Origin: Paraburkholderia caffeinilytica
GTDB taxonomy: Bacteria; Pseudomonadota; Gammaproteobacteria; Burkholderiales; Burkholderiaceae
DNA length: 64,000 bases
NCBI RefSeq assembly: GCF_003368325.1
Contig: NZ_CP031467.1
Span: 558,001 to 622,000 of the forward strand
Direction: 5' to 3'
A program made the translations under genes and the position numbers. Below, piece by piece: positions 37,514-49,983 of the stretch. Position 1 is the stretch's first letter, and every line of letters begins with the position of its first letter. The notes below the pieces were generated by a model. That model was given only the letters and a program-made list of their open reading frames with translations, was not told where the DNA came from and made no database searches.

Positions 37514-39802
37514 CTATTGAGTCGGCGCCGCACTCTCTTCGAAGAACTCGCGCACGACTTCGATTTCACGTGTGCGCTTGAAGGGCGGCAGGCTCTGCCA
37601 TATACGGCGTCCATACGGTTTATCGACGAGACGCGTGTCGCAGATCATCAGTACGCCGCGATCGGTCTCAGCGCGAATCAGACGGCCTGCGCCCTGCTTG
37701 AGCGTAATCACAGCCTGCGGCAACTGATGGACGGCAAATGGGCTCAAGCCCTTCTTCGTCAGCGCATCCAGACGCGCCGACAACACCGGGTCGTCAGGCG
37801 GCGCAAACGGCAGCTTGTCGATCACGACCAGCGAGAGCGCATCGCCACGCACGTCCACGCCTTCCCAGAAACTCTGGCTACCCACCAGAATCGCATTGCC
37901 GTACGCACGGAAGCGATCGAGCAACTCGGTGCGGCTCGCGTCGCCCTGCACGAGCAGCGGATAGTTCCAGCCGCGCGCCTCGATGGTGTCGCGCAATTTG
38001 GCCGAGATGCGGTCCACCGCGCGCAACGTCGTGCACAACATGAATACGCCGCCGCCCGAAGCTTCGATCGCGGGTAATGCTGCGTCGAACACGGCGTCGG
38101 TGAACATTGGCGACGAAGGCTGCGGCAGATTGCGCGGCACGTACAGAAGCCCTTGCGTCGGATAGTCGAAGGGGCTCGGCAGCGTCATCGACCGTTTTGC
38201 GTTCAGGCCCATCTGCGCCGCATAGTGCGTGAAGTCGCCGCGCACCGACAATGTCGCCGAAGTGAAGATCCACGCGCGCGGCACGCCGGCGCGCTGCTTC
38301 GCGAAGATCGGCGCGACCGACAGCGGCGTTTCGTGCAACTGCACCGTATGCGCGAAGACTTCGATCCAGCGCACCTTTTCATTCGGATCGGCACGTTCGG
38401 CCCTGGCGTCAGCCGCAACGGCATCCACGGCTGCGCGCTCAGTCTCGGTGGGCGGCGTGGTCCAGCCCGCGAGCACACCTTGCAACTCGCGTGCGCGACG
38501 CAAACACGCGCCGATCGATTCGGCGCGCTCGGCCTGCCCGGACAGCGCGGACGTCAACGCGTCGAGCTCGGCTTCCAGCGTTTCGAGCGCGGGGAATAAC
38601 GGATGATCGTCGGGCAACTGACCGATCGACAGGCGCACCGAGTCTTCCTTGAAGGCGAGCCGCACGTCGCGCGCCGCGCGCTCGAGCGTCGAGCCGAGCT
38701 TCACCCAGTCGACCGATTCGCGCGCATGACCCAGGCCCTCCGCCACGGAATCGCGCGCGAGCTCGAGAAATTGCGTGGTGGAGAGCGTCTCGCCGAAAAA
38801 CAGCGTCGCGGTTTCCGGCAACTGGTGCGCTTCGTCGAAGATGACGGTGTTGGCCGTGGGCAGCAATTCAGCCATGCCGGTATCGCGCAACATGATGTCG
38901 GCGAAGAACAGATGGTGATTGACCACCACGATGTCGGCCTGCTGCGCCTCGCGGCGCGCCTGCATCACGAAGCACTCCTTGTAATGCGGGCACTCCTGGC
39001 CGAGACAGTTTTCGCGCGTGGACGTGACCATCGACCACACCGCCGCCGTTTCCGGCACGCTCGCGAGTTCGGCCTTGTCGCCGGTGCGCGTGATCTTGGC
39101 GAAGCGAACGATGTCCTGCAGATACGAGGTTTCCTGGCGCGACGGCAGACGGCCGTTATCCGCCGTGCGCTGCAGATAGTAATGGCACAGGTAGTTCGCG
39201 CGGCCCTTGAGCATCGCCACCGATACCGGCACGGCGAGCGCATCGCGAACGGTCGGAATGTCGCGCTGAAAAAGCTGATCCTGCAAATGCTTGGTGCCGG
39301 TGGAGACGATCACCTTACCGCCCCACAACATGGCCGGCACGAGATACGCATAGGTCTTGCCGGTGCCGGTCCCGGCTTCCACGATCAGCGTGTTTTCGCC
39401 GCCGTCGAGACCGCTCGATTCGTCGCTATCGGGCGCTTCAGCGGCGGCATCCGCGCCCGGCGATTGCAGACGACGCGCCGGACGCTTTTGCGCCTCGAAC
39501 ATCGCGGGCTCGGGCATCGCGCGACCCGACGCTTCCATGGCCGCCGCGACGGCGCGCGACATCTCGATCTGCGAAGCGCGCGAGCGATAGCCGTCGATCT
39601 GACGGGCGAGCAGGCCATTGTCGGCGAAGATATCGTCCAGTTCGGCGACGCGGCGCGGATTCAACGACGCGGAGAGCGCAGACGCGGGAGGACGCGGCGC
39701 CGGCGTGCTGGCCGCCGGAGCGCCGGCCGCCTGGGCGTCGTCGCCCGCGGTGGCGCGTGGTGAAGTTTCAAGCGGTGAATTCAAGGCAAGCATTTCCTGC
39801 AA
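37514..39802 (-). CDS. dinG: DinG/YoaA-family ATP-dependent helicase
   Basis: A 762-residue superfamily 2 XPD-like 5'-3' helicase. Walker A is VEAGTGTGKTYAYLVPA around residue 142 and the DEAH box is VIFDEAHQLPE around 315. Iron-sulphur-type cysteines lie between them (ENCLGQECPHYKECFV), and VVNHHLFFADIM follows. The C-terminal motifs include VLVGSQSFWEGVDVRG-like ILVGSQSFWEGVDVRGDA and QGAGRLIRAETDRG. It probably unwinds D-loops or R-loops in repair. The start may be M1 or M4. The N-terminal about 50 residues are Ala/Pro-rich and poorly conserved. Confidence 0.9.
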   Translation of the reverse strand: MQEMLALNSPLETSPRATAGDDAQAAGAPAASTPAPRPPASALSASLNPRRVAELDDIFADNGLLARQIDGYRSRASQIEMSRAVAAAMEASGRAMPEPAMFEAQKRPARRLQSPGADAAAEAPDSDESSGLDGGENTLIVEAGTGTGKTYAYLVPAMLWGGKVIVSTGTKHLQDQLFQRDIPTVRDALAVPVSVAMLKGRANYLCHYYLQRTADNGRLPSRQETSYLQDIVRFAKITRTGDKAELASVPETAAVWSMVTSTRENCLGQECPHYKECFVMQARREAQQADIVVVNHHLFFADIMLRDTGMAELLPTANTVIFDEAHQLPETATLFFGETLSTTQFLELARDSVAEGLGHARESVDWVKLGSTLERAARDVRLAFKEDSVRLSIGQLPDDHPLFPALETLEAELDALTSALSGQAERAESIGACLRRARELQGVLAGWTTPPTETERAAVDAVAADARAERADPNEKVRWIEVFAHTVQLHETPLSVAPIFAKQRAGVPRAWIFTSATLSVRGDFTHYAAQMGLNAKRSMTLPSPFDYPTQGLLYVPRNLPQPSSPMFTDAVFDAALPAIEASGGGVFMLCTTLRAVDRISAKLRDTIEARGWNYPLLVQGDASRTELLDRFRAYGNAILVGSQSFWEGVDVRGDALSLVVIDKLPFAPPDDPVLSARLDALTKKGLSPFAVHQLPQAVITLKQGAGRLIRAETDRGVLMICDTRLVDKPYGRRIWQSLPPFKRTREIEVVREFFEESAAPTQ

Positions 39803-39847
39803 AGTCCGGCGCGCGCGGCGCGACCCGGCACCTGCCAGGCCGCGAAC

Positions 39848-40066
39848 CTAGGCGCGTGCGTCCGGTTCGAGCTGCAATTGCAGCAAGATGATGGTGTCCT
39901 TGACTTTGAGTTTGCGCTTTTTCAGGCGCTGCAACTCGAAGTCGTCGATGCCGGGCTCATCCGACATTCGGTCGATCAAGCGATCGAGCCCACTATGCTC
40001 CGATTCCAGTTGCAGAATACGGTCGCGCAATGTGTCCGCGGTGACGACGTGATTTGGATCGCGCAT
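39848..40066 (-). CDS. DUF465 (YdcH-like) small protein
   Basis: 72 residues, highly charged helical hairpin: VVTADTLRDRILQLESEHSGL, then IDDFELQRLKKRKLKVKDTI. The FELQRLKKRKLKLKD signature defines the DUF465/YdcH family, of unknown function. It is upstream of the helicase gene on the same strand with 45 bases between. Confidence 0.88.
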   Translation of the reverse strand: MRDPNHVVTADTLRDRILQLESEHSGLDRLIDRMSDEPGIDDFELQRLKKRKLKVKDTIILLQLQLEPDARA

Positions 40067-40194
40067 GCTCGCCTCCTCTCGTAAGCGGCGCGAGCTGCGT
40101 GTGCAGCCCGATGCCTGAGGTTGCTGTCCGGCTTAAAACGCGTTACGGCGACTACAGTCTGGCTGCTACCCTACCAGAACCCGCTACAGCACAC

Positions 40195-41160
40195 CTACTG
40201 TTGTTGCTGTTGCTGCTTTTGCTGTTCTTCAAGTTGCTGCTGCTCTTTCAACTGGTCCTGACGCTTCTGCTCGGCTTTCTCGGCCGCCTGCTTCTGACGG
40301 GCCTCCACGTCGGCTTTGTGCTGCGCCGCGTCGGCCTGCTTCTTCTCGAAGGTCTGCTGCTTCTCGACGCGCTCCTGCGCCTTTTGCGCACCCTGCTGAC
40401 GCGCTTCATTGAGCTTGCGCTGGAAATCGCCCTGCTTCTGATCGTATGCCTGGCTGTTGGCCGCGGCTTGCGACGGACTGATGCCGCGCTGCGCCTGATC
40501 CAGCGCGTGCTGTTGCTGCTTCTGCTGATAGGCTTGCGCGTTGGCGCTGCGTTGCGGCGCCTCGGCCGCGCGCTGCGCCTGGTCGAGCTGGTGCTGGCGC
40601 TGCTTGTCTTCGTAAGCCTGTGCGTTGCGGGCGTCGTCAGCGGCGCGCTGCGGCGCGCTGGCTTCGTCTTGCGCGCGTTTGAGCGCTGCCTGCTCGTCAC
40701 GCTCGCGGGCGTGCTGAACACGCTGTTCGCCGTCGAGCGCGAGCTGTTCCTTGCGAATATCGGCCTGCACCGAACGCATGCTGTCGCGCGCCTTGTTCAG
40801 GCAGTGGTTGACAAAGAACTTACTGTAGCAATCGTGTTCGGCGACCGCGTAACGGTAGTTGTTTTCCTCCGTGCGCCGATCGAGGACTTTCTGCCGGGCG
40901 TCGAATGCGCTCTCGGGCGATGCCGCGCTATCGGCATTCCCAGCGCCGCCGGCATTGTTCGCGCCTGAGGTGGTGCTCGTGGTGCTCGTGGTGCTCGTGG
41001 TGCTCGTTACGCCCGCCGGACTCGCTGCCCACGCGCCCGAAGCGGCAACCGGCGCGAGACTGCTGGCGGCCACGAGCGGCGCGGCGGATTGCGCCACGGC
41101 CGGCGCCGACAGGGCCAGCGAAGCGACCATCACGCACAAGGCGCCCGAAGCGACAAACAT
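40195..41160 (-). CDS. Exported Gln/Ala-rich coiled-coil protein
   Basis: About 321 residues from ATG 41160 (the frame is open to 41298). A signal peptide (MFVASGALCVMVASLALS then APAVAQ) is followed by a Thr/Ser repeat (TSTTSTTSTTSTTS) and a small motif with two Cys (EHDCYSKFFVNHCLNKARDSM). About 190 residues of Gln/Ala/Lys/Arg/Asp coiled coil with NAQAYQQKQQQHALDQAQRG-type repeats end in poly-Gln. Related betaproteobacterial proteins I have seen share the two-Cys motif, function unknown. The repeats are also seen in the DNA. Confidence 0.75.
   Translation of the reverse strand: MFVASGALCVMVASLALSAPAVAQSAAPLVAASSLAPVAASGAWAASPAGVTSTTSTTSTTSTTSGANNAGGAGNADSAASPESAFDARQKVLDRRTEENNYRYAVAEHDCYSKFFVNHCLNKARDSMRSVQADIRKEQLALDGEQRVQHARERDEQAALKRAQDEASAPQRAADDARNAQAYEDKQRQHQLDQAQRAAEAPQRSANAQAYQQKQQQHALDQAQRGISPSQAAANSQAYDQKQGDFQRKLNEARQQGAQKAQERVEKQQTFEKKQADAAQHKADVEARQKQAAEKAEQKRQDQLKEQQQLEEQQKQQQQQQ
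40972..41007. repeat. Four exact tandem copies of a 9-base unit
   Basis: GGTGCTCGT x4 on the plus strand, coding the Thr-Ser-Thr repeat of the Gln-rich exported protein on the minus strand. Multiples of three keep the frame, so copy-number change would alter length without breaking the gene. Confidence 0.9.
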
Positions 41161-41504
41161 CCCATTGGACGGGCGCGCTGACTTGAACACGGACCACGCC
41201 GCCGACACGAACGAGGAGCACGCGAGGCGCGGCGACAAGAAAGGCGGCAATTGTGACAAGCAGGAGCCCAGGCGGTTGAGGGACAAAGAGGTTGGCAACG
41301 TCGTAAATGGTCAGCGGAACATGCCCGAAATTCTATCACCCTGCGGTTGAGCCCTTTTGCATTTATGGCAAAATGCCCCGCTCCAGCAACCTGGTCGCAG
41401 CGCGCACGCCCAGCGTGCATCGACGTGCCCGACGTGGGCCGGCGTGTGCGGCGTGTGCGATTCCCGCGCGACCTTTGATTGAGTAGCAGGAACACCAAGA
41501 CCTT
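41161..41504. other. Intergenic region before tex
   Basis: 344 bases between the divergent Gln-rich gene and tex. An inverted repeat TTTTGC (41355-41360) / GCAAAA (41368-41373) marks a likely regulatory or promoter site for tex. If the Gln-rich gene starts at 41298 the gap is 206 bases. No other gene is seen. Confidence 0.35.
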
Positions 41505-43865
41505 ATGACGGAAACCGTAGCACTCAAGATCGTACAGCGCATCGCCGCCGAACTGTCCGTCCAGCCGCGCCAGGTCGCGGCCGCGGTGCAACTTCTCGAC
41601 GAAGGAGCGACTGTTCCGTTCATCGCCCGCTACCGGAAGGAAGTGACCGACAATCTCGACGACACGCAACTGCGCAATCTCGAGGAGCGCCTGCTGTATC
41701 TGCGCGAGCTGGAAGACCGGCGCGCCGCGATCATCGCGAGCATCGACGAGCAGGGCAAGCTCACCGACGAACTGCGCACCGCGATCGAAGGCGCCGACAG
41801 CAAGCAGGTGCTGGAAGACCTGTATCTCCCGTACAAGCCGAAGCGCCGCACGCGCGCGCAGATCGCCCGCGAAGCCGGCCTGCAGCCGCTCGCCGACGCG
41901 CTGCTGGCCAATCCCCTGCTCGACCCGCAAACCGAGGCCGCCGCCTATGTGGACGCCGAGAAAGGCGTCGCCGACATCAAGGCCGCGCTCGACGGCGCGC
42001 GCGACATCCTCTCCGAACAGTTCGGCGAAACCGCGGATCTGCTCGGCAAGCTGCGCGACTACATGTTCAACCAGGGCGTGGTGTCGTCGAGAGTGGTCGA
42101 AGGCAAGGAAAACGCGGAAGAAGAGAAATTCCGCGACTACTACGACTACGCGGAAACCATCAGGACCGTGCCGTCGCATCGTGCGCTGGCCCTGTTCCGC
42201 GGCCGCAATGCGGGCGTGCTGATGGTCAAGCTGGGTTTGGGCGAAGAGCTCGACGCGCAGGTGCCGCATCCGGGCGAAGCATTGATCGCCCGCCACTTCG
42301 GCATCGCCAATCAGAACCGCCCGGCCGACAAGTGGCTCGCCGACGTGTGCCGTTGGTGCTGGCGCGTGAAGGTGCAGCCGCACATCGAAAACGAACTGCT
42401 GACCAATCTGCGCGACGAGGCCGAACACGAAGCGATTCGCGTGTTCGCACGCAACCTGAAGGACTTGCTGCTGGCCGCGCCGGCGGGACCGAAGGCCGTG
42501 ATTGGCCTCGATCCGGGTATGCGCACCGGCGTGAAAGTCGCGGTGGTCGATCGGACCGGCAAGGTGCTCGCCACCGACGTGATTTATCCGCACGAGCCGC
42601 GCCGCGACTGGGACGGCTCGATCGCGAAACTGGCGCGCATCTGCGCACAGACGCAGGCTGAGCTGATCAGTATCGGTAACGGCACGGCGTCGCGCGAAAC
42701 GGACAAGCTGGCGAGCGAATTGATCGCGCGTCATCCCGAGTTCAAGCTGCAGAAGATCGTCGTCTCGGAAGCCGGCGCGTCGGTGTACTCGGCCTCCGAA
42801 CTCGCGGCGAAGGAATTCCCGGACATGGACGTGTCGCTTCGCGGCGCCGTGTCGATTGCGCGCCGCCTGCAGGATCCGCTGGCGGAACTGGTGAAGATCG
42901 AACCCAAGGCGATCGGTGTGGGTCAGTACCAGCACGACGTGAATCAGCGCGAACTGGCCCGCTCGCTCGACGCGGTGGTCGAGGATTGCGTGAACGCGGT
43001 CGGCGTGGATGCCAATACGGCGTCGGTCGCATTGCTGGCTCGCGTGTCGGGTCTGAACGCGACGCTGGCGCGCAACATCGTCGACTATCGCGATGCAAAC
43101 GGCCCGTTCCCGTCGCGCGAACACCTGCGCAAGGTGCCGCGCCTTGGCGACAAGACTTTCGAACAGGCAGCCGGTTTCCTGCGCATCAACAACGGCGAGA
43201 ATCCGCTGGATCGCTCGTCGGTTCACCCGGAAGCGTATCCCGTCGTGGAGCGCATGCTCGCGAAGATCAGCAAGCATGTCGGCGAAGTGCTCGGCAATCG
43301 CGACGCGCTGCGCGGCCTGTCGCCGGCGGAATTCGTCGACGAACGTTTCGGCCTGCCGACCGTGCGCGACATTCTGCTGGAACTCGAAAAACCGGGCCGC
43401 GACCCGCGCCCCGAGTTCAAGACCGCGACCTTCCGCGAAGGCGTCGAGAAAGTCAGCGATCTGACGCCGGGCATGGTGCTCGAAGGCGTCGTGACGAACG
43501 TGGCGGCCTTCGGTGCGTTCATCGATGTCGGCGTGCATCAGGACGGTCTGGTGCACGTGTCGGCCATGTCGACGAAGTTCATCAAGGACCCGCACGAAGT
43601 GGTCAAGGCTGGCCAGATCGTCAAGGTGAAGGTGCTGGAAGTCGACGTGAAGCGCCAGCGTATCGCGCTGACCATGCGCCTGGACGACGAGTTCGGCGCG
43701 GCGGCCGCGCCGCGCAGCGGCGGTGGCGCCCAGCAGGATCGTGGCGGCTCCAGCCGCTCGGGTGGTGGTAGCGGCGGCGGACGCGGCGCGCAGCAACAGC
43801 GCTCGCGTGAGCCGGAGGCAGGCGGCGCCATGGCCGCCGCATTCGCCAAGCTCAAGCAGAAGTAA
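41505..43865 (+). CDS. tex: Tex-family transcription accessory RNA-binding protein
   Basis: A 786-residue cytoplasmic nucleic-acid-binding protein. Order: helical Tex N-terminus ([20 protein letters not shown]), YqgF/RuvC-like domain ([16 protein letters not shown], about residues 330-345), helix-hairpin-helix ([19 protein letters not shown]) and an S1 domain ([20 protein letters not shown] then [17 protein letters not shown], about 650-725). The C-terminal tail is Gly/Ser/Gln/Arg-rich ([16 protein letters not shown]), likely unstructured RNA-binding sequence. A strong terminator follows. Confidence 0.95.
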   Translation: MTETVALKIVQRIAAELSVQPRQVAAAVQLLDEGATVPFIARYRKEVTDNLDDTQLRNLEERLLYLRELEDRRAAIIASIDEQGKLTDELRTAIEGADSKQVLEDLYLPYKPKRRTRAQIAREAGLQPLADALLANPLLDPQTEAAAYVDAEKGVADIKAALDGARDILSEQFGETADLLGKLRDYMFNQGVVSSRVVEGKENAEEEKFRDYYDYAETIRTVPSHRALALFRGRNAGVLMVKLGLGEELDAQVPHPGEALIARHFGIANQNRPADKWLADVCRWCWRVKVQPHIENELLTNLRDEAEHEAIRVFARNLKDLLLAAPAGPKAVIGLDPGMRTGVKVAVVDRTGKVLATDVIYPHEPRRDWDGSIAKLARICAQTQAELISIGNGTASRETDKLASELIARHPEFKLQKIVVSEAGASVYSASELAAKEFPDMDVSLRGAVSIARRLQDPLAELVKIEPKAIGVGQYQHDVNQRELARSLDAVVEDCVNAVGVDANTASVALLARVSGLNATLARNIVDYRDANGPFPSREHLRKVPRLGDKTFEQAAGFLRINNGENPLDRSSVHPEAYPVVERMLAKISKHVGEVLGNRDALRGLSPAEFVDERFGLPTVRDILLELEKPGRDPRPEFKTATFREGVEKVSDLTPGMVLEGVVTNVAAFGAFIDVGVHQDGLVHVSAMSTKFIKDPHEVVKAGQIVKVKVLEVDVKRQRIALTMRLDDEFGAAAAPRSGGGAQQDRGGSSRSGGGSGGGRGAQQQRSREPEAGGAMAAAFAKLKQK

Positions 43866-43932
43866 GCGGGTTCGCCAGCGCGTGATTCACCCACGCGCTG
43901 ACGCTCACGAGACTGAGCAGCGACAAAACGGC

Positions 43933-43966
43933 AAAAAAAAGCCCACGCACGTGCGTGGGCTTTTTT
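43933..43966. terminator. Bidirectional intrinsic terminator after tex
   Basis: Perfect 10-base stem GCCCACGCAC / GTGCGTGGGC (43941-43960) flanked by A8 and T6, able to stop both tex and the convergent kup transcript. Confidence 0.9.
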
Positions 43967-44026
43967 ATCGGCTGGTGCTTACCGCGCCTCGGCATGCGAG
44001 GCGCTCACGAACCTGAGGCCCGCGCC

Positions 44027-45913
44027 TCAGATCTCGATCTTCGTTCCCAGTTCCACCACCCGATTGGCCGGAATGCTGAAGAAATCCGTCGGCTTGGCGG
44101 CGTTCTGATGCATCCATGCGAACACACGTTCGCGCCACACAGACATGCCCGGCAACTGCGTCGGCACCACCGTTTCGCGCGCCAGGAAGAACGACGTGTC
44201 CATAATCTCGAACGTCATGTCGTGCGTGCGGCCGACCTCGAGCAACACGGCCTTCACGTCAGGCGTTTCGTTGAAGCCGTACGCCGCCTTGACGAGGTAC
44301 AGGCCGCCGTTGAGATCCTTCACCGTCACGCGTTCCGCGTCATTCACATACGGAATATCGAGCGTCACGAAGGTCAGGAAAATCGTGCGCTCATGCAGCA
44401 CCTTGTTGTGCTTCAGGTTGTGCAGCAAGCTCACCGGCACGAGCGAATCGCTACCCGTCAGGTAGATCGCCGTACCCGACACGCGATGCGGCGGATGCGC
44501 GAGCAGCCCTTGCAGGAACGGCATGAGCGGAATACCGTCAGCCGCCGTGCGCTCCTTGACGATCAACCGGCCCTTGAACCACGTCATGAGCAGGAAAAAC
44601 AGAAGCGCACCGATGCCGAGCGGCAGCCATCCACCTTCCGCGACCTTGAGCAGATTGGCGCCGAAAAAGCCCAGGTCGACCGCCATGAACACGCCGATGA
44701 TCAGCGCCACGAGGAACTTGTTCCAGTTCCATACTTTCACCATGACGACGCAGGCAAGAACCGTGGTGATCACCATGGTGGCCGTCACCGCAATACCGTA
44801 CGCGGCGGCAAGATTATCCGAGCTCTTGAACGCGATCACGATGCACAGAATGATGAAGAGCAGCATCCAGTTCACGACCGGCACGTAGATCTGGCCGATC
44901 GCCAGTTCAGACGTGTGCAGGATCTTCATGCGCGGCACGTAGCCGAGCTGGATCGCCTGGCTCGTCAACGAATAGGCGCCGGAAATCACGGCTTGCGACG
45001 CGATCACGGTCGCCACCGTCGAGAGCACCACAAGCGGCAGCAGCGCCCAATCCGGTGCAAGCAGGAAGAACGGGTTTTCGATCGCCTTCGGGTCGTGCAT
45101 CAGCAGCGCGCCCTGACCGAAATAGTTGAGCACCAGCGAGGGCATCACCAGGCAGTACCACGCCATCCGGATCGGTTTGGCGCCGAAGTGACCCATGTCG
45201 GCGTAGAGCGCCTCGGCGCCGGTCAGCACCAGCACGACCGAGCCGAGCACCACGTAGGCCTGCAGCACATGCGCAGCCATAAAGGTGTAGGCGTAATACG
45301 GGTTCAGCGCGCTGATCACGTTCGGCGACTGCAGGATGTGCCACAGGCCCAGCGCAGCGAGCACGAGGAACCACAGCACCATGATCGGACCGAACAGGCG
45401 GCCGACGGTCGCCGTTCCGTGCCGCTGAATCCAGAACAGCAGCACGAGGATCACCATCGTGAGCGGCAATACCAGATGAGACAGATTGGGCGCCGCGATC
45501 TCAAGACCTTCGACCGCCGAGATCACCGAAATGGCGGGCGTAATCACCGCGTCGCCATAGAACATGCAGGCGCCGAAGATGCCGAGCATCATCAACAAGC
45601 CGGCCATTTTCGACTTCTGATCGAGCGAGCGCAGCGCTAGCGCCATCAGCGCGAGGACGCCGCCTTCGCCGTTGTTGTCGGCGCGCATCACGAACAAGAC
45701 GTACTTGATGCTGACCACGATCACGATCGCCCAGAACAGCAGCGAGATCACGCCCAGAATCGATTGATCGGTCAGCGGAATGCCATGTGCCGGGCTGAAG
45801 GCTTCTTTCAGCGAGTACAGCGGGCTCGTGCCGATATCGCCGAACACCACCCCGATCGCGGCAATCGCGAGGGAAGGCAGAGGCTGTTTGTGCACGTGAT
45901 TGTTATCTGTCAT
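44027..45913 (-). CDS. kup: Low-affinity potassium transporter Kup
   Basis: 628 residues. About 12 membrane segments are followed by a cytoplasmic C-terminal domain. Conserved start [20 protein letters not shown] then [20 protein letters not shown] and [20 protein letters not shown] are Kup family signatures. It imports K+ with protons. ATG 45913 is chosen from the conserved N-terminus; the longer frame crosses the upstream region. Confidence 0.96.
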   Translation of the reverse strand: MTDNNHVHKQPLPSLAIAAIGVVFGDIGTSPLYSLKEAFSPAHGIPLTDQSILGVISLLFWAIVIVVSIKYVLFVMRADNNGEGGVLALMALALRSLDQKSKMAGLLMMLGIFGACMFYGDAVITPAISVISAVEGLEIAAPNLSHLVLPLTMVILVLLFWIQRHGTATVGRLFGPIMVLWFLVLAALGLWHILQSPNVISALNPYYAYTFMAAHVLQAYVVLGSVVLVLTGAEALYADMGHFGAKPIRMAWYCLVMPSLVLNYFGQGALLMHDPKAIENPFFLLAPDWALLPLVVLSTVATVIASQAVISGAYSLTSQAIQLGYVPRMKILHTSELAIGQIYVPVVNWMLLFIILCIVIAFKSSDNLAAAYGIAVTATMVITTVLACVVMVKVWNWNKFLVALIIGVFMAVDLGFFGANLLKVAEGGWLPLGIGALLFFLLMTWFKGRLIVKERTAADGIPLMPFLQGLLAHPPHRVSGTAIYLTGSDSLVPVSLLHNLKHNKVLHERTIFLTFVTLDIPYVNDAERVTVKDLNGGLYLVKAAYGFNETPDVKAVLLEVGRTHDMTFEIMDTSFFLARETVVPTQLPGMSVWRERVFAWMHQNAAKPTDFFSIPANRVVELGTKIEI

Positions 45914-46216
45914 AGACGCGAGGAAATCCGTTCCCTGAGCGGAAAAAACGACCGCTATTCTAAACTGCCCGCCTGGCGCCGCCCGGCTTGTTGTGGATAC
46001 ACCACGTGGATGGTCCGCGCAGTGTAGCACTGCGATTTGGGCGCGTCTGCTGCGTCCGGCGTTTCGCCGGCGCGGCATGCGCGTTTTGCGAGGCGCCGCT
46101 GACAGGACGCATACGGCGGACACATCACGCACATAAAAAAAACGGAGCCCAATCGGGCTCCGTTATGCAGGCACCGCACCGGATGCGACGCGATACACAC
46201 GACGTCGCGGCGCACA
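45914..46216. other. kup upstream region with phosphoribosyltransferase terminator
   Basis: 303 bases between two minus-strand genes. The right part holds the intrinsic terminator of the phosphoribosyltransferase gene; the left part should contain the kup promoter, which I cannot place confidently. No conserved riboswitch core is recognised. Confidence 0.4.
46133..46164 (-). terminator. Intrinsic terminator after purA-phosphoribosyltransferase transcript
   Basis: Stem AACGGAGCCC (46141-46150) / GGGCTCCGTT (46155-46164) with a 4-base loop. On the minus strand it is followed by a run of eight or more T residues. Confidence 0.9.
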
Positions 46217-46789
46217 TCACGTGCCCGACGACTCCTGGTCCTGCTGCATGCCGCGCTTGATCCACGCACCGAGGTTGTGCGGACGAACCGTGTCCCATTC
46301 CTCGAACGGCTGGTGAATCCACGGATTGGTGGGCAGATACTGCACATGATAATCCGGCTTCACTTTCGAGCAGCCCTTGTACCAGAGCACCGCCGAACGC
46401 ACCGCGGTGATCGCCGGATAACGTTCCTTCAGATGCTGCTGCACGCGCGCCAGCGTCACGCCCGAATCCACCAGATCGTCGACCAGCAGCACATTGCCGT
46501 GCAACTCGCCGCGCGTCATCGTGATGTATTGCGCGATGTCGAGCTCGCCCTGCTCCGTGCCGGCCGCTTCGCGGTACGAACTGGTGGCCAGAATCGCCAG
46601 CGGCAGATCGTAAATCCGCGAGAGCTGATCGCCGACGCGCAAACCGCCGCGCGCGAGACACAGGATCTTGTCGAACTTCCAGCCCGACTCGTGCACCTGC
46701 AACGCCAGCAGTTCGATCAGCCGGTGATACTCGTCCCAGCCGACCCACAGGTTCTTGTCATCGTTGCGCGGATCTTTCATGGCAATCAT
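46217..46789 (-). CDS. Phosphoribosyltransferase-family protein
   Basis: 190 residues from ATG 46789, which has AAGGTG eight bases upstream (46807 is also possible). PRPP-binding motif VLLVDDLVDSGVTLARVQQH in mid-protein; KILCLARGGLRVGDQLSRI near the N-terminus. It resembles the xanthine/hypoxanthine phosphoribosyltransferase-like proteins that follow purA in Burkholderia, so purine salvage is likely, but the exact base is not known. It starts 21 bases after the purA stop and shares its transcript. Confidence 0.87.
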   Translation of the reverse strand: MIAMKDPRNDDKNLWVGWDEYHRLIELLALQVHESGWKFDKILCLARGGLRVGDQLSRIYDLPLAILATSSYREAAGTEQGELDIAQYITMTRGELHGNVLLVDDLVDSGVTLARVQQHLKERYPAITAVRSAVLWYKGCSKVKPDYHVQYLPTNPWIHQPFEEWDTVRPHNLGAWIKRGMQQDQESSGT

Positions 46790-46810
46790 GGGTACACCTT
46801 GCACCATGGC

Positions 46811-48187
<1,377 letters not shown>

Positions 48188-48359
48188 CTACCTATGTTCG
48201 CGGAACCTTCCGAATTTTTCCGTTTCCGCTCAACGGTATGCACGTTATGGTGGGTATATCGAAAATAGCGCGGCGAGGGGCCGCGCCGGGTCCGGCGACG
48301 CTTTGGACGCCTTCTGAAATGCCCTTGGGATCCCCCTCGGGCGGTCTATCGATTCGCGC

Positions 48360-49511
48360 TCAGGAACGGGGTTCGACGACCCACGCGCCGTTGCGCTCGA
48401 CCAACACACGGTCGCAGGCGAATTCATCCAGATCGTGCTCGTGGCCGGGGAGTGCCTGAATCACGACTTCGCCGGCATTACGCAGCGCGGCGACGCTGGC
48501 GCGCAACGCTTCGTCGTGCTGCCACGGCGCGAGAATCGCGCTGCTGCGGGCTTCGACGGGCGAAATGCGAGCGACCTCGCGCAGATCCAGCGAGAAGCCG
48601 GTTGCCGCGCGTGCACGGCCGTAGGCCTGGCCGACGTGGTCATAACGGCCGCCGCGCGCAACCGCATTCGGCACGCCGTCCACATACGCCGAGAACATCA
48701 CGCCGCTGTGGTACGCGTAGCCGCGCAAATCGGCCAGATCGATCATCACTTCGGCGCCGTCCACCTGGCTCGCGAGGAATGCGAGGTCGTCGAGCGCGCG
48801 GGCGATGGCCGGGGCGTTCGGTAAACGGGCACGGGCTTCGTCGAGTACCGACGCGTCGCCGTAGAGCGTGGGGAGCGCGCGCAATGCGTCGCGCGTGACC
48901 GGTGTGAGATTGGCGGTCAGTTCGACGAGACGCGGCACATCCTTGCCGGCCAACGCGTCATAGAGCGATTGACCCAGCTCGGCAGCAGCAGGCTCGCCTT
49001 CGATCAATGCGGCGAGCACGCCTGCATGACACAGATCGAGGCGCACTTTCGCGAGGCCGGCCAGATGCAGCGCGTCGAGCATCAACTGCTGGATTTCCAG
49101 ATCCGCTTCAAGACCGGCGTGACCGTAGATTTCCGCGCCGATCTGGATCTGCTCACGCGTGGCGTGCAGGCCGCGCGGACGCGTATGCGCCACATTGCCG
49201 GCATAGCAAAGACGCGTCACGCCCTGACGATTCAGCAGGTGCGCGTCGATGCGCGCGACCTGCGGCGTAATGTCGGCGCGCAGACCGAGCGTGCGCCCGG
49301 ACATCTGATCGACGAGCTTGAACGTGCGCAGATTCAGATCGTGCCCGCCGCCGGTGAGCAGCGACTCGATGTACTCGAGCAGCGGCGGCATCACCATCTC
49401 GTAGCCATACGAACGGAAACGGTCCAGCAAATGGCGCCGCAACTCTTCGATCTTGCGGGCTTCCGACGGCAGCACGTCGGCGATATTCTCGGGAAGTAAC
49501 CAGGTCGACAT
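48360..49511 (-). CDS. hisZ: ATP phosphoribosyltransferase regulatory subunit
   Basis: A 383-residue histidyl-tRNA-synthetase-like paralogue that activates the short form of HisG in histidine synthesis. Class II-like motifs: [20 protein letters not shown] start, [34 protein letters not shown]. It lacks a C-terminal anticodon domain, which separates it from true HisRS (encoded at 57682-59022). hisG is not in this window. ATG 49511 matches the conserved MSTWLLPE start. Adjacency to purA is typical of the group. Confidence 0.95.
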   Translation of the reverse strand: MSTWLLPENIADVLPSEARKIEELRRHLLDRFRSYGYEMVMPPLLEYIESLLTGGGHDLNLRTFKLVDQMSGRTLGLRADITPQVARIDAHLLNRQGVTRLCYAGNVAHTRPRGLHATREQIQIGAEIYGHAGLEADLEIQQLMLDALHLAGLAKVRLDLCHAGVLAALIEGEPAAAELGQSLYDALAGKDVPRLVELTANLTPVTRDALRALPTLYGDASVLDEARARLPNAPAIARALDDLAFLASQVDGAEVMIDLADLRGYAYHSGVMFSAYVDGVPNAVARGGRYDHVGQAYGRARAATGFSLDLREVARISPVEARSSAILAPWQHDEALRASVAALRNAGEVVIQALPGHEHDLDEFACDRVLVERNGAWVVEPRS

Positions 49512-49747
49512 CGATACAGTCCTACGACGTTGGAACACGGCGGCTGGGTGCGCCGGTAAGTGTGTGTGAATGGCGGGCGACGGCTCTATTCTGGCGGCTG
49601 CCGGGGGCATCGGAACGGCCCTTCGCAGCCCCTCAGCCGGTTTGGCCCGGCCGGGACGCTCGCTGTCGCCACGCTGCTGTCGCCACCCCGCCGACGCCAC
49701 GCGCATGGCCAACAACGGCGCGCGGCTGCGCGCGATGCAGCGCCCTT

Positions 49748-49939
49748 TCAGGTCACGATAAACAGCAGAATCAATCCGAGCACCATCACGATCAGTCCGC
49801 CAACGCGGATCTGATGCGGCGGCCGTTCCGCTATTTTACGGAACGTGTCGCGCCAGGCGCTCGGAAAAACGAAGGGAAACATCCCTTCGATAATCAACAT
49901 CAATGCGATCGCGAGCAGTAACGAGCCGGCTATGTCCAT
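49748..49939 (-). CDS. DUF2065 (YjeT-like) small membrane protein
   Basis: 63 residues with two membrane helices ([20 protein letters not shown] and [17 protein letters not shown]) around a basic loop [19 protein letters not shown]. This is the DUF2065 family of unknown function, which sits downstream of hflKC in many proteobacteria, as here (44 bases after hflC). Confidence 0.9.
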   Translation of the reverse strand: MDIAGSLLLAIALMLIIEGMFPFVFPSAWRDTFRKIAERPPHQIRVGGLIVMVLGLILLFIVT

Positions 49940-49983
49940 GCGAATGAAAGGGCCGCGATGCGGATGCCGCGGCGTTCCGGTTA

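Noticed and set aside
40972..41007. Tandem repeats as a possible CRISPR or VNTR array
   Set aside because: Nine-base units without spacers, inside a coding sequence and in frame; a coding repeat, not CRISPR.
41130..43796. 888-codon minus-strand open frame opposite tex
   Set aside because: Striking length, but it is the codon-position shadow of tex in a high-GC genome; the translation has no family features and tex is unambiguous.
48360..49511. hisZ as a second histidyl-tRNA synthetase
   Set aside because: It lacks the anticodon domain and has the HisZ N-terminus; the true hisS is at 57682-59022.
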